From the NCBI GenBank assembly GCA_020847775.1, contig JADLBI010000205.1, positions 1 to 12,534 on the forward strand: a stretch of 12,534 bases of DNA. The letters run 5' to 3'. Of the stretch, positions 12,249 to 12,534 are shown piece after piece. The stretch is from Opitutaceae bacterium (GTDB lineage Bacteria; Verrucomicrobiota; Verrucomicrobiia; Opitutales; Opitutaceae). Below the pieces are notes generated by a model, which saw only the letters and a list, made by a program, of their open reading frames with translations, was not told the origin of the DNA and ran no database searches. A program made the translations under genes and the position numbers. Numbering within the stretch: the stretch's first letter is position 1; the number at the start of each line of letters is the position of its first letter.

Positions 12249-12271
12249 GGGCGGGATCGCTGATCCCGCCC
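12249..12271. terminator. Bidirectional hairpin between convergent genes, REP-like
   Basis: GGGCGGGATC / GATCCCGCCC, perfect 10-bp stem with loop GCT, fills the gap from four bases after the dehydratase stop to six before the opposing stop. It can serve as a shared transcript end, but has no T-tract on either side, so it also resembles a dispersed REP-type palindrome. Confidence 0.6.
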
Positions 12272-12276
12272 CACAC

Positions 12277-12534
12277 TCACACCGCCAGCGTGACCTCGCG
12301 GCCCTCGTTCGAGGAAACGTAGATCGCTTCGAGGATGCCGATGACCTTGATCGTTTCCGTCCACGGAACCGGGGTAGGCTTGTGATTCACGACACAGTCG
12401 TAAAATGCCGCGATTTCGGCCCAGTGTGGATGTGGCACATGCACATGGGGCGTGAGTGAGCCCTGCGCGTGCGTGCCATTGATGACGGTCGCAAACTTGG
12501 CGTCCGGCCACTTGATACCGCCCTTGGTGCCGTA
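12277..12534 (-). CDS. Gfo/Idh/MocA-family oxidoreductase, C-terminal end (cut by window edge)
   Basis: Eighty-five C-terminal residues ending at the TGA at 12277; the N-terminal part lies outside the window. The readable part begins YGTKGGIKWPDAKF and contains HPHWAEIAAFYDCVVNHKP and PWTETIKVIGILEAIYVSSNEGREV, the typical ending of Gfo/Idh/MocA proteins, where the last helices pack on the Rossmann domain (family pattern: E-x-x-x-F-x-x-A-I...G, then a helix carrying LEAIYxSxxxGxxV). These are NAD(P)-dependent dehydrogenases of sugars and inositols. The Rossmann fold and catalytic EKP motif cannot be seen. Together with the dehydratase it suggests sugar-acid catabolism, but the two genes converge and so are not one operon. 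Confidence 0.85.
   Translation of the reverse strand, partial: YGTKGGIKWPDAKFATVINGTHAQGSLTPHVHVPHPHWAEIAAFYDCVVNHKPTPVPWTETIKVIGILEAIYVSSNEGREVTLAV

Overview
The window looks like a chromosomal stretch of a GC-rich Gram-negative bacterium. My best guess is the phylum Verrucomicrobiota, near Opitutaceae. This is an inference from the gene mix (a divergent MurA, an acid-sugar dehydratase, an oxidoreductase of the Gfo/Idh/MocA family, a cytochrome-fused sugar dehydrogenase), the weak or absent Shine-Dalgarno sequences at most starts, and heptamer repeats of a type I remember from such genomes. No rRNA, tRNA, CRISPR array, insertion sequence or phage gene was seen.

Region 1 (1-2570) is a peroxide-defence block. 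The N-terminal 338 codons of katG (minus strand, cut by the window edge) are divergent from oxyR, a true OxyR with the redox cysteines at exactly C199 and C208. The 151-bp gap between them carries a phased series of OxyR half-sites laid over two overlapping divergent promoters. A Bcp/PrxQ-like peroxiredoxin follows, convergent with oxyR. Region 2 (2666-3935) holds a YiiD_C-type hotdog thioesterase and, convergent with it, a likely two-gene operon of a dimeric-type dUTPase (MazG superfamily) followed by a small four-helix membrane protein.

Region 3 (4201-7678) runs on the plus strand. It has a 314-residue disordered, Arg/Gly-rich protein with one short amphipathic helix, ended by a strong intrinsic terminator; then a divergent murA (peptidoglycan precursor synthesis); then ruvB (Holliday-junction branch migration), separated from murA by two small heptamer-repeat blocks. 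Region 4 (7779-10841) has a peptidase family S51 protein convergent with a secreted cytochrome c-PQQ aldose dehydrogenase fusion, and upstream of that ahpC, a 2-Cys peroxiredoxin with an unusual insertion and a perfect 15-bp hairpin behind it.

Region 5 (11006-12534) has an enolase-superfamily acid-sugar dehydratase with the full galactonate-dehydratase residue set. It converges on the C-terminal end of a Gfo/Idh/MocA oxidoreductase, with a perfect 10-bp-stem hairpin between them.

The genes tie together mainly as peroxide stress (katG, oxyR, bcp-like, ahpC) and sugar or acid-sugar oxidation (PQQ dehydrogenase, dehydratase, Gfo/Idh). The rest is housekeeping (murA, ruvB, dUTPase). No gap between genes exceeds 300 bases; the longest, 3936-4200, is described. 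I see no clearly new multi-gene system. The best leads are the OxyR operator architecture and the RNase E-scaffold-like orphan protein.
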